64,000 bases of DNA from Cranoglanis bouderius. Lineage: Eukaryota > Chordata > Actinopteri > Siluriformes > Cranoglanididae. The position numbers and the translations under genes are program-made. Of the stretch, positions 11,252 through 23,200 are shown piece after piece; within the stretch, counting starts at the first letter, position 1; each line of letters opens with the position of its first letter. The notes under the pieces were generated by a model. It made no database searches, was not told where the DNA came from, and saw only the letters and a list, made by a program, of their open reading frames with translations. The stretch covers positions 22,042,260 to 22,106,259 of the forward strand of contig CM042543.1 of NCBI GenBank assembly GCA_023630585.1, in the 5' to 3' direction.

Positions 11252-11640
11252 GTCAGTTTCCTCTGAGTTCTCCAGTTTCCTCACACCTCCCAACAACATG
11301 CTGGGTAGTGGGGCAGTGGTAGCTCAGTGGTTAAGATGTTGGGCTACTGATCGGAAGGTCATGAGTCCAAATCCGAGCACTGCGAAGCTGCCACTGTTGG
11401 GCCCTTGAGCAAGGCCCTTAACCCTCAATTTCTCAGATGTATAAATGTAAGTCGCTCTGGATAAGGGCGTCTGCCAAATGCCATAAATGTAAATGTAAAT
11501 GTGGACAGGCTGGTCTAAATTACCTCTAGGTGTGAATGAGTAAGCATGCATATATGTGTAACGGTACTGCAATAGACTGGCCTCCCATCCAGGGTGTATT
11601 CCTGCACTGCCTGAGCAGGATAAAGCAGTTGCTCAAGTTA
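11252..11640 (+). repeat. SINE-like element, interrupted by a second SINE
   Basis: The left part 11252-11303 (CCTCTGAGTTCTCCAGTTTC and CCTCCCAACAACATGC) and the right part 11502-11640 (GGTGTGAATGAGT, then TCCCATCCAGGGTGTATTCC and GAGCAGGATAAAGC) together form the body and tail of a common fish SINE. The two parts are separated by the element at 11308-11501, which inserted into it. The RNA polymerase III promoter end is not visible, so this copy is 5'-truncated. Confidence 0.65.
11308..11501 (+). repeat. tRNA-derived V-SINE-like element
   Basis: An A-box-like TAGCTCAGTGG at 11320-11330 and a degenerate B-box around 11360-11375 give a tRNA-derived head. The central CTTGAGCAAGGCCCTTAA at about 11404-11421 resembles the conserved V-domain of vertebrate V-SINEs. 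The tail GTAAGTCGCTCTGGATAAGG ends in short AAATGT repeats. At about 190 bp it appears nearly complete. It would be moved by a partner LINE. Confidence 0.8.
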
Positions 11641-11757
11641 AACCAAATGTCATCTTTAAAAACAATAATTAAATCACATACTGTAATTTATGTCAGTAGG
11701 AATACTTTTAGAATGAGAGTACAGATCTTTCACATATTTTCTTTTTTACTTTTGCAG

Positions 11758-11832
11758 CCGACTATCATACCGAACAGGGCAGGATACAGCCAACTGTGAC
11801 ACGTGCCGCAATAGTGCCTGCATCATCTACAG
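11758..11832 (+). CDS. Internal exon of an unidentified host gene
   Basis: A 75-nt exon is bounded by a strong acceptor (polypyrimidine run, then TTTTGCAG ending at 11757) and a consensus donor (CTACAG|GTGAGA at 11833). Only one frame is open: it leaves one base for the upstream split codon, then reads RLSYRTGQDTANCDTC followed by RNSACIIY, and ends with two bases of the next codon. Joining to the exon at 25959 completes a Ser codon in frame. The translation is rich in conserved-looking Cys and shows no repeat character. I do not recognise the protein. Upstream exons were not found in this window. Confidence 0.6.
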
Positions 11833-13876
11833 GTGAGACAGTATGAGCTGTGGTTACCATTAAAAAAATGTATACAATTAACTCAATTTTATGAAATACT
11901 GTATTTTATATTAGGAATGGTGTTTATGCTTCTGCCATGCATTTTCACACACACTGACTAAAATGGATTATATTACATTAGGCTTCTTTTTTGAGCTTTG
12001 TTGTTTATATGGGCTCATATGTTGCAAAAATGCATGCACATTTTAGTAGGAAACAGCACAAAAAACAGACAGAAAGTCAGGAGCAGTGGAGGGGTTAGAC
12101 AGGGAGTGTTTTAATCCAAAACCAGAGGGACAGGCTAAAATCAAGCTAAACAGTAATAAGTTCCACACAACGTCATATTTGCATGGGGATAGTAAGACTT
12201 ATAAAGTATACAGTGGGAAACAGGGGGTATAAATACACAGGCTAATGAGTCGTTAAATGGGGTGATAATTATAAGCCTGGAGATGTTGAATGCTGATAGG
12301 TTCAATGGGAGGTGGGAGTGTCTTAGGGCTTGACAGCTGCTCACTCCGCCAGACTAATGCTAAACAGTGGATTTCATATAGCGTTGGTGTTTTTTTGTCA
12401 AAGTCAAGAGTCAATGTCGACTTTATTATTATGCATATTATGAGCCATTCAATACTACATTAAACACTTTTATTACAATGTGAGATATTTTAAGAAATGT
12501 CCCAATGACTAGACTACATAGACTCTTGATAGTATACTGTATATGAGTATAGTGTACAGTTACAGACAATGTATAGTCCCATAATGCACTGCAAACATAC
12601 AGACAGGTAACAAATGGCACAGATTCTGCCTTAGCAAGTCTTCAGAACTGTACTGGACAGATGAACGCCATTCTTCCATAAGATATTCCCTTAGGTGATT
12701 TTTTGTTGTTCATGATGATGGTGGAGCGATCTAACATGTTGATTCAAAATCTCCCATAGGTGTATTTTATAAAAGTTTTATGAATGAGGGAGTAGCAGTG
12801 GACAGGACAGTTAATGATATTACCTCTTCTGTGTACATCTTACACACTTTGACAATAGTGACAGGAACCACACATACTGTTTCAAGACAGTTGAATTTCT
12901 TTTAAAAATCCATTTGAATGTAAATGAACACTGCCTTCCTATTAGTCCATAGTTTTTAGCCCTGATTAAAAATGATGTGATTAGCAAGTTTAATCTTCAC
13001 TGTTAACTAGCTAGCTATGCAGTTATGTAGTGGTCATTGGGGTGCCATTATCAGAAACCAGAAACCATCTTAACTGCACCAACTGCTTATAAAATTACAG
13101 TATGTCAGATTACAATAAAGCCATGATCACAAATTTGTGCATTTATATAATGGACTAGCTAAATTTCTTTACAAATGAGACAAATTAAAGAGTAATGTGG
13201 CAGTGTTATGTCAGAGATGTTCAGTTTGATCAACAAAGGGAATTGTTTGACTTTTTTTAAGGCTATTTGTCTGTGCTGGAGACACTGGCTTTTAGACCAG
13301 ACTAAATCTTTCCGTTCTCTCATTGAAAATTGGTGTTGTTTGTTCATTTTCATTGTTTAAGTCTTACCAACTCTCAACTGACTATTACAGTGTTATTCTA
13401 AAAATTCACTTTAATGTTGTTCTGCCCCTCCAAAATCTGTGCTCATGAGCCACTCTGGTTAGTATGTATCTTTAACATGGGAAGATGTACAGTATGTAGT
13501 GTACCTTGAATTAGCCACATCAGTAGTCCTTAAGGTCCAATTATGTACATAAAGTACTCTTAAAGGTATACTATAATTATGTTTCCAGGTAAAAGATACC
13601 TATTAAAGGAACAAAAGATACACTTGATGGTACTTTTATTTATTAAATGGTACATAGATGAGTTTTGATCTCATTGTTCCAATTCAGCAGTGGGAGAGGA
13701 CAGTTTCTTCCCATCAGTTACAACACTAATGTGATTTTCATTCAGAACTCAGACCTTTTAGAACATATTTTTACTCAGGTTCATGCCTACACACAGAATA
13801 GCTTGTCCAATTTAATCAGTAACCTAAACTGTCCTATAGTAAAGAAAGTAAAGAAGTAAAGAAACCTAAAAGAAAA
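11833..13876. other. Intron sequence, no feature recognised
   Basis: This is the start of the proposed 14.1-kb intron. The block 12060-12350 (GAGCAGTGGAGGGGTTAGAC, later a TATAAATA motif) has a texture seen in old LTR remnants but has no matching partner here. Nothing else was recognised. Confidence 0.5.
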
Positions 13877-13881
13877 CAGAC

Positions 13882-14594
13882 TGTTACGCCACGTGGTGTG
13901 GGAGAGAAGCAGGATGCACTCGCAGGGGAAAGTGGTCAGTTTATTAGGCACAGTTCAACATAAAAGCAACATTCACAAGAAATGGGACAGTCTAACAAAA
14001 TCCAAAAGTAAACAAAACAATAATACCCCAAAAACGCTAGGGCAGTAATTCCAAACAGATGCATTAATAATCCGAACACTCACAGGGCAAAAATCCAGGA
14101 AGTTACGAGGCATGAATCCAAGAACCCGGGAACGCCGAGTAAACAAAAACATAGGAAACAAAAAACACTCGCGAGGAGGTGGTTTGGGAACCACGGATAT
14201 ATCCAAGTTACGCTTAAACTAATCTAATCTAATACTCCGCCCCGAAGCGGAAACGGAGCGGCGTATTTAAACATACGGAAATCACATGCACAATCAAAGA
14301 CATCTGAAACCCATGATGACACAGAATGAATCAGACGAACATGAACCAATGAGGAATAAGGAGGCGGAGACATGACATAAATCAAAACATGAGCACATGG
14401 GGAAACACAGGAGGCGGAGACATGATGTGAACGAAAACATAAACGCACATGGCAGAGGTAAACACAACGTGAGTTCATGAATGACAGTCCATGAATGAGG
14501 GTTTTTTTGAATAGCACTGTAATGCGCACAGTGGAATGCGGAAGTATGCCACTCGCTAGCTTCGCCGCGAGAGCGAGGGAGTGGGAACCTAACA
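13882..14594 (-). mobile_element. Solo LTR of the TGTTAGG family, minus strand
   Basis: On the minus strand it starts TGTTAGGTTCCCACTCCCTC and ends CACGTGGCGTAACA. A perfect 5-bp duplication CAGAC lies at 13877-13881 and 14595-14599. The U3 is clearly related to the LTRs at 9221 and 31636: it has two 50-bp-spaced copies of the TCTCCGCCTCC motif opposite 14360 and 14410, a TATTTAAAC box and a GGGGCGGAGTATTAG start motif opposite 14229-14243. The R/U5 half is different, lacking the tandem CTCGTGATTTCCAGATCACC units, so it is a divergent subfamily. Confidence 0.93.
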
Positions 14595-15508
14595 CAGACA
14601 AACAAACAAAGCAGCCATTGCCTTCTGTTATCATTCATCCTGTAAGTGTTTATATATGTAATACAGAGCCAGAGGGCATTCTGTCTGCAACACAGAGCAT
14701 TGGATTGCATTATTATATAATCACAGGATGACCTATAAGATGTGTGTGAATGTGTCTGCCACTGACAGAGTATGAGACAGAGTGGAAAAACACTGAGGTT
14801 CCTGTTCAGGAATTTTACATTCATAATGCATAGTGTTGTTTTTGTCACCTACGACCAACAAGGTTATTATGGTTCAGTGCTGTCACACGCATCCCAAGAA
14901 GCACACTTATACGCCACATTTGCACGTTAACAGTTGGATATCTGTTTACGAATGTTTATATCAGCATGTAACCATATGAATGCACTATGCACACACTTTT
15001 TATATGCAACACTTTTTCATTCATTTACTGTATATGGACTCTCAAGCCAAAGGAGATGCTGTGTATGTGATCTTCCCATTTATCAATGGAAAAATAAACA
15101 AAAAAACTGTGACAATCCAGCACACTGCAGAGGGCGATGGGAATGCATTTGTCTAGATAGATTAGAAATTAATTTAAATGCATTTGTTGCGGCAAGGGGA
15201 GTCAGTTAACATAGTTGAGGTATAATTATTTCTCATGTTTGTATAAACACAGAGTTGAAACCAAGTGGAATGGCCTTTCATCTTCTTTATTTTGGGATGA
15301 TTTTCATTGGTTCCATTTGATAACTGTTTAGCGCATTCACATGTATCCAGTGTGGTAGGATTTAAATAACTAAAAACAAAAAGCAATTCACAGGGCAATA
15401 ATTACCCTGGTTGTAAAACTGAATTACAGGCTACACAAAACTAGATTTTTGAAGAGGAGGAACATGGGTCTAAGAATCTGATGTACATATGCAGATTTTT
15501 TTGTTTTG

Positions 15509-15510
<2 letters not shown>

Positions 15511-15560
<50 letters not shown>

Positions 15561-15561
15561 T
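15511..15561. repeat. ATT microsatellite
   Basis: Uninterrupted (ATT)n, about 16 units. Confidence 0.97.
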
Positions 15562-16037
15562 TCCTGGACCTGAAAACTTAAAGGTATCACATCTTACACC
15601 TGCCTGATAAGCTACCATGGGATGTTGTTGGTTTGAAAAATAAGCCTAGTTGGTTGTAAATAATCCTAACATATCAGCATAGAGTTTTCCTGGCCCCAGT
15701 TTGGTCACATGCCAGTTCCCACCCACTAGCTAGCTCTCTCCTATCACACAACAGCTACCAACCAGGGAGAGTGAAGCCTAACACATGAAACCAGCCTCTG
15801 CATCGATCTGCCCTCTTCCATATACTGTACATCAGCTCACAGACACCCATGACTGGCTAGTGTCACTCTGACAGAGGAGAGAGTAATGTCATCCCTCCCC
15901 TAATAGACCATAACCAATTTCGCTCTCAAGTTAGCTACATTTAGGCCTAAGATGTATAAAGTTTATGTTATAATCACAGCTATTAACAGCCTTTCATGAT
16001 AAAAAAAAGCCATTAACATTCATTATTTTATGGTAAA

Positions 16038-16039
<2 letters not shown>

Positions 16040-16083
<44 letters not shown>
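16040..16083. repeat. TG microsatellite
   Basis: Uninterrupted (TG)n, about 22 units. Confidence 0.97.
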
Positions 16084-16085
<2 letters not shown>

Positions 16086-16157
16086 CGGTCAAGAAGAAAC
16101 CTGTTGAAAGTTGCTAGAGCTGAAATCTAGAAAAAATTGGGTTTTACCTAAAATTTA

Positions 16158-16567
16158 CACTATATGGCCAAATGTTTGTGGACACGTGACCATCACACCC
16201 ATATGTGGGCCTTTTGCAAACTGCTGCCACAAAATTTGAAGAGCACAATTGTCTAGAATGTCTTTGTATGCTGTAGATTTAAGATTTCTCCTTCACTGGA
16301 ACTAAGACGCCTTAGTTGGGATGAACTGGAACACCGACTGCTCCCCAGGCCTCCTCACCTGACATCAGTGCCAGACCTCACTAATGCTCTTGGGGCTGAA
16401 TGAATGCAATAGACACAGCCACGCACCAAAATCTAGTGCAAAGCATTTCCAGAAGAGTGGAGGTGATTATAACCGCAAAGGGGGACTCATCTACGTATAA
16501 TGGGATGTTCAAGAAGCACATGTGGGTGTGATTGGTCAGGTGTCCACATACTTTTGGCCACACAGTG
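16158..16567 (+). mobile_element. Internally deleted Tc1 derivative (MITE-like), copy 2
   Basis: Ends CACTATATGGCCAAATGTTT and CACATACTTTTGGCCACACAGTG (last bases to 16567) lie next to TA on both sides. It shares its ends and its residual transposase C-terminal segment (TGGGATGAACTGGAACACCG) with 2202-2753 but has lost a further 140 bp. It is non-coding. Confidence 0.88.
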
Positions 16568-16720
16568 TAGTTTTTTCTGCCAATAATATACTTTGACAAT
16601 GATGTCCTAACTTTAAGAAAACAGAAATTTAGAATGTAGAAAATAAAACAATGTAGAAATTATTTTATTTAGGTTCTTTTTTTTAACCTTGGCTTGCTGC
16701 CTGTGAACAGTGATACTGTG

Positions 16721-16786
<66 letters not shown>
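16721..16786. repeat. GATA microsatellite
   Basis: About 16 uninterrupted TAGA units. The minus-strand open frame over it is a repeat artefact. Confidence 0.98.
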
Positions 16787-17036
16787 CTGTAGATAGCAAG
16801 GTGCAAGGAACCAGTTTAACAAATGCAGCAGTAAAAATATTCTGCCTAAAGACTTGCTAGCTACAGTAAATGTTATTTTCTCATGATTTTCTCAGGTTTT
16901 TGGATAGTTACACACAAAGTGAAATGGATCAGTTGATCAGTTTGTAATCAGATACTGACTGTCAAAATATCAGCGATGCTTTGCAGTCACATCATCATCA
17001 ACACGGTGAGAAGTGTGTGCACACACTACAGACAGT

Positions 17037-18848
17037 TGTAGTGAAAATTAGCTGTTTGGGTTTATTTGATATATTCTCCACCATTTTAAGTAAGTAAAAA
17101 TTAGTTGTTAAATTGAGCTGTCTTTATTCTCCTCCAAAGATGTCGGAGAGATTAACAGATCAGCTCGAAGAGGGAAATTTGACTAATTTAGTATTACTGA
17201 TCAACTATTCATCCAGCGATAAGTTGACACTAGTGTATTCATTAATTATGCATTAGATATTACCTCCGTGGCCACCGGCAATAATATCCTAAACACAGTG
17301 AAACATTATTTTAAGAGCATGTAGCAGAATCGCAATTCAAGGCAATAGACACTTGTAAGCAATAAGAACACATATATTTAAGAACAGACGAGACTTTATT
17401 GAACTACGCTATGACATAGAAACTAATCTAACATATAAACGCACGCACGCACACACACACATGCATACATAAACGGGTGATAATGAAGAGTGAATGAAGT
17501 TCCGAGTCTCTAGCGTTGCATGCTATTTCACAGACCATGATCTGAACGAACCATCAACTTATTTAGTTATCTTCACTTCCTTTAGAAGGGCTCAACTTAT
17601 TATAGACACCAAATTAGCTAGATTCTGGGGTATTGCGCTTGCCTTAGCTGTGTTGAAGGGATTTCCTCGTTACGTTGTGGTGTCGTCAGCGGTCTGGTCG
17701 GTGAGAGGCGTCTTAGAAGACCAATCGGAATGCTGAGTGGAATGAAGGCGGGAGGCTTGAAAAGCAGGCGGCGGCTCTCACTGGGTCCCCAGGCCGAAAC
17801 GTGATCTGATCTCCCCGACGTTGATTGGCTCTGGAGACCCTCCGCCGACCCCGTCCTTCGAAGCGTGCCAAGAAGCAAGAGATACGAGAGAGAGAGAGCG
17901 AAGCAAGCGACGAGCTACCAAACTCTTGTGTTCTTAGGATTTTAACACTTCCTGGGCTAGCCCAGCCCAGAGTGCTTTCTCTAATCAATATTGTCTTTGG
18001 GCGGGGTGTTAGCCAGACTCTCCACCTATTATGCTAATCAGCCCACTGTCCCTGTGGATGAGTGGTTCCACACTCTTCAATGATGAGTAGATTCAGAAAA
18101 ATCTACACAAATTTCCTTACTCTTATGATTTAGGAAATCACTCAATGAACACATACATACCAAACAAGACATGTTTGACTATACTTAAAGTACATTACTA
18201 ATATTTAAAACACAATGATCCTCCTAGGGCTACTTACACTAATACATGCTAAATGGAGCAATTAGTGTCAACTTAATGGTGATACACATGAAGAAAATAG
18301 AACAACACATGGTAGGAAATAGGTGATTGCAGTTGTTCAAAGATGTATTAATTCCCACAGTTGTTGCTCCTGGTAGGCACCAATTGTGGATGTGTGAGTC
18401 CTTGTGTAGACTTGTGGAATTGTGGAATGTGTAATCTTGGTGAGGGAACGAAAAGGTCTCTCCTTTCTTCCAGAATTTATTGGCCTTAATGGTAAGGTCC
18501 TTTGGACTTATCTGTTGAGTAAGCAAACTGGTCTGGCCCAAAAGGCCTAAATCACTGCATTTGAGAGCAGTTTCTGTGGTCAAGAGGATTCAGCCCTGGG
18601 TCAGGGAGGCCTTTAACGCTTGCCCTGTTGGTTGAGATAAGGCAGATGCACACGCTGGATTTAAGTGGCTCCTTGGTGTCTGGGTGTGGATTCCTTGTTT
18701 TATGGCTCCCTGAGTGGAGACATTTTGGTCCCTGAGTGGAGACATTTTGGAACCCTTGTGGGTTCTCTGGCTGAGAAGGCTCATTGTTTTATTTCTTCTG
18801 GTTATAATTGTGTGAATTATATGATGCTGCTTGTGCTGAGGCGTTACA
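17037..18848 (-). mobile_element. Solo LTR, 1.8-kb family, copy 2
   Basis: Begins TGTAGTGAAA and ends GGCGTTACA, with a 4-bp duplication CAGT at 17033-17036 and 18849-18852. It is highly similar to 7340-9188 throughout. It differs by a shorter CA run, by a replaced stretch near 18066-18100, and by a small internal duplication of CCCTGAGTGGAGACATTTTG near 18707-18745. Open frames within it (for example 17618-17878 minus) are shared with copy 1 but have different ends, so they are unlikely to be proteins. Sense strand is uncertain, minus favoured. Confidence 0.82.
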
Positions 18849-18959
18849 CAGTAGACAACATTTTAAAACATTTAAATGGCCTAATCAAAATATATTGATA
18901 AGATATTTAGTCAACAGAATAGAACTGAGATAATTAGCATTTTTCTCCTTACTGATGTA

Positions 18960-20270
18960 CAGTGGTGCTTGAAAGTTAGAATTTTCTACATTTATGCATA
19001 AATATGACCTAAAACATCATCAGATCATCATCAAGTACTAAGTAAGTAGATAAAGAGAACTCAATTAAAGAAATGAGACAAAAATATTATACTTGGTCAT
19101 TTATTTATTGAGGTAAATGATCCAATATTACATATCTGTGACTTTGACTTGGCCATTCCAAAACATTAACTTTATTCTTCCTTAACCATTCTTTGGTAGA
19201 ACGACTTGTGTGCTTTCTCTTTCTCTTGAGATTCAGTTAATAGATTCAGATGTCCTGACATTTTCCTTAAGAATTTGTTGTATAATTCAGAATTCATTGC
19301 TCCATCAATGATGGCAAGCTGTCCAGGCCCAGATGCAGCAAAACAGACTCAAACCACGATACTACCACCAGCATGTTTCACAGATGGGACAAGGTTCTTA
19401 TGCTGGAATGCAATGTTTTCCTTTCTACAAACATAATGCTTCTTGTTTAAACCAACAGTTCTATTTTGGTTTCATCCGTCCACATAACATTTTTACAATA
19501 GCCTTCTGGCTTGTTCATGTGATCTTTAGCAAACAGACAGGCAGCAGTGTTCTTTTTAGAGAGCAGTGGCTTCCTCCTTGCAACCCTACCCTGCACATCA
19601 TTGTTCTTCAGTGTTCTCCTGATGGTGGACTCATGAACAATAACATTAGCCAATGTGAGAGCGGCCTTTAGTTGCTTAGATGTTAACCTTGCTCATTTTT
19701 TGACCTCACAGACTATTGCACGTCTTGCTCTTGGAATGCTCTTTGTTGGTTGACCACTACTGGGGAGGGTAACAGTGGTCTTAAATTTCCTTCATTTGTA
19801 CACAATCTGTCTGACTGTGGATTGGTGGAGTCCAAACTCTTTAGAGATGGTTTTGTAACCTTTTCCAGCCTGATGAGCGTCAACAACTCTTTTTCTGAGG
19901 TCCTCAGAAATCTCCTTTTTTTGTGCCATGATACACTTCCGCAAACATGTGTTGTGAAGATCAGACTTTGATCGATCTCTGTTCTTTAAATAAAACAGGG
20001 CGCTCACTCACACCTGATTGTCATCCCATTGATTGAAATTTAACTGCTAATCCTAGAGGTTCACATACTTTTGCCACTCACAGATATGTAATATTGGATC
20101 ATTTTCCTTAATAAATAAATGACCAAGTATAATATTTTTGTCTCATTTGTTTAATTGGGTTCTCTTTGTCTACTTTTAGGACTTGTATGAAAATCTGACG
20201 ATGTTTTAGGTCATATTTATTCAGAAATATAGAAAATTCTAAAGGGTTCACAAACTTTCAAGCACCACTG
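18960..20270 (-). mobile_element. Tc1-like transposon with internal deletion (family E)
   Basis: The ends CAGTGGTGCTTGAAAGTTAG (18960) and CTTTCAAGCACCACTG (to 20270) are inverted repeats flanked by TA. At 1311 bp it is about 300 bp shorter than a full Tc1 element because the last part of the transposase is missing. Confidence 0.93.
19130..19929 (-). pseudogene. Tc1 transposase, C-terminal part deleted (family E)
   Basis: On the minus strand it starts at ATG 19929 (MAQKKEISEDLRKRVVDAHQ), which continues into a typical first HTH (GYKTISKEFGLHQSTVRQI). A second open piece, 19653-19447, holds the C-terminal DNA-binding region and the first catalytic Asp in MWTDETKIELL. The remainder degenerates, and the reading stops at a WPSQS motif opposite about 19150, directly before the place where the DLNPIE glutamate segment should be. 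The second Asp motif is not found. The enzyme would be inactive. Confidence 0.87.
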
Positions 20271-20272
20271 TA

Positions 20273-23200
20273 AGCTTGCAGAGTCAAGTGAAGAGACGAC
20301 TATGTGGCTCTGGCTCGTCAAATGCTGCAAACGACTTTTCAGGTAATGAGACAGAGACTGATGTGGATGATGCTGATAATCAAAGTGAGAACTCATTTCC
20401 CATTGTAAACTTATAATTCTTTCACTTTTCACTTTTTAACCAGATTTTAAAAAGCTAGAACTTCACTTCAGAGAAACATTTCCAGGTCAAGAAAGCCTGT
20501 AGATTTTAGAAGAACTATAAAGTATAACATGCCAAAATATGACCATGTGAAATGGTTTTTCGCAAGCCACCACACATATAAGACTGCAAACTTGCAGTTC
20601 ATGTCACTTTGAGAAACAGAAATTTAATACGGAAATTTAATTGCTATTGTCTACTTAATTAGATACCTGGAGGTTTTTTTTTTGTCTCTTTGTACACGTT
20701 ATCATTTTAATCTGAATGCACTTCCTAAAAGCATATGGAAAGATGCATAAAGCCAGGCAGTATAGTATATAGAGAATGGATATACACATCCATTAAAAAT
20801 TAAGTTATGCTTGTTTTGTTTTCTCTTTTTCTTTTCTTTCTTTTTTTTTTTTGCACACCAGAAATCCTGTTCTTTCTTTCATAGCATCCAGTATGAATTC
20901 ACTATGACTGCTCACAATAGAGCTTGAATTATTGTAGGGTTTATTGTCCACTGTCTTCACATTTTGAGCTGTTTAAGTATGTATCCACTTATATTATGCA
21001 GGGGAAAACACAACTGGATGCATTTTTAATGCAAGGCAAAATCAACATTCCAACACTTCAACATTGTTTACATAAAATATATTTAAGCCAGCCTGTTACA
21101 AGTACTATGCAGCATTTTGCCTGCCTTTGTTTCTCTCCAGGACAATTATTGCGACTATCCCGTTAGCATTAATTATTAAATCAGTGTTTGATTTCTTTCC
21201 CTGTCTCATTTATGGGCTCTGTTTTGCATTATAAGTCATAAGTCTGTTTCCAATAAAGAATTTATGGTAGCGTAATACACTGAGGCAATCCAATGCTTTA
21301 TGGTGGGTCCAGAGGAATTCTTTCAGCGGTAGGAGCTCTCTTTCACTCTGTGTGATTAGCTTTAGTCTGCTAAGCTGTTAGAAAAAGAGATAAAGAGAGA
21401 AGATACTGTGTGCAGCTGGGAGGCAGCAATGGTTTGAACACCAGGCTGTAGTCAGCACTAATGAGCCCTGCTGACTCACTGAAACAATCTGAAACAGGAA
21501 AAGGGGGAGAAGAGAATGCCTGATTGCTCCAATCTGTTCCTGAGCTGTCTAGAGAGTATGACCTGACAGTTGATGGTTAGCTGTGTGTTTTAGCCTGAAG
21601 TGCCAATCAGATGATCGGCCCAGTCAGCTGTCCTGTTCCTCCCTCTCCCCTGCTTCTGACTGAATTCTTTTCTGTTTCCTTAACTTGCCTTTCATTGTAT
21701 CCTCTATCCATCCCAAGCATCCTAGAGAATGGACATTGATGGCTCATTAAACAGACAGGTGGAGAACAGAAGACGGATGGAGAAGCAGCAGAGATAGCCA
21801 TGTTTTACAACACTGCTAGAAAGCAGAATCATAAACTAATGAAAATTGCAAGATAATTGCAGCATTTTTGCCTTGTTTTAACATTTGTTTCTGAATAACA
21901 ATAATGCATCAACTGACAAGACTGATAACTATGATTATACCACAGCACTCTTGAATGCTCAATTTTGATTGGTCAGGGTTCATTTTATATAACATCATGG
22001 CTCTGACCTAGGTACCAGTTGCAAGGACTATATTAATGCACTTATTGTAATGCATTAACATTTCTATAGTAACAACTTGCATGTGTATGTTGTTTTAAAA
22101 AAAAGTGTGTGTATTTTGTCGATATGGTAATTGTCTGTGAAATTTAAAAGGAGACTTCAGTGTCAACATTTTGTAACAAACAGATGTAAAACTGTAACTT
22201 TAAGCTTTCTGACACAGGAGGACTTCTTGGTAACATGACAAGCTGAGGTTTTTTTTTGTCTTATTCATTGCAAAAGGAGAAAAAGAGAGGACGGTGGGGG
22301 GATTACTGTTTATACCTGCTATAAGAAGTGTTACCAGGAACCATCTTGATTTGTGGATGTTCCACAACACGAATAAAAAGTATGACATGATGTTCTTTAC
22401 TTAATAAAATACTGCAATAGCTAACTATCTAATGGTTAAAAACTATCCAGGACATGTTGTTATTGGAAATTAATAATAATCAAAAATAAACTTTGGATGG
22501 GTAAAGCCATCCATGTAATGCCATCTGTAATGGCTTCTGTTCAATGAAATATAGCCACGTCCATGTAGGACAGGGAATTTGATGCTACTCGCAACACGTA
22601 GAGAAAATCTTGACATTTTATTGGAATAAAGAAATCACAAAGCTACAAACAAGGGATCTAGGCAATTGCAAGGTACTCTCACATGTAGTGGCTCTATTTC
22701 ATTGCATGGAAACCATTACAATCAAAAACCTGTCTCCCTTCCCACCCGCCAATGCCACCTCACTTCCTGTTTAAAATGGTTGCCCACAGGAAGAAGCAAA
22801 GGCAGGTGCAATACCTATCATCCACCCCCAGGAGAACACAGAATACAAAAACATGTATTGAAACAGACACTGAAACAAATCATATAATGAAAAGATTTAT
22901 ATATTATCCAATAATTTAATACATGTAACTTTAAGGCTCCTACACCATCACACCACTCAGTCGTTGATTATTTTCCTATAACAGCATGCCTCATGATGTT
23001 TTTCTATTTACTTAGCATGCTCTCTGCTACTCCCGGGATGGCCATATTGTGGCTGTAACAAAACTGCTCTTGCGTTGGGAACTGATAATGTCTTAAAGTA
23101 TAGAGATGAGGCACAATGGATTTGCACAACTTAAGCCAAGCCTCCAGAATGATCTGTTCCTCAAAGTAACCTACTGAGACACAGATAGCTGGTACTCCAA

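Larger units (their letters stand above)
14600..16157. other. Non-coding stretch with microsatellites
   Basis: Apart from the ATT and TG microsatellites listed separately, no gene is seen. The segment 15690-15790 (CCCACTAGCTAGCTCTCTCC, CCAACCAGGGAGAGTGAAG) has the look of a dispersed repeat but no second copy is present here. Confidence 0.5.

Noticed and set aside
11310..11385. A functional tRNA gene
   Set aside because: A-box-like and B-box-like sequences are present, but the B-box is degenerate, cloverleaf pairing is not kept, and the SINE body and tail follow directly.
16720..16790. A tandem array that might be CRISPR-like
   Set aside because: It is a GATA microsatellite with no spacers, in a vertebrate genome; no CRISPR array occurs anywhere in the window.
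7340..18848. Segmental duplication explaining the two 1.8-kb blocks
   Set aside because: Similarity stops exactly at TGTA...TACA ends, and the two blocks have different 4-bp flanking duplications.
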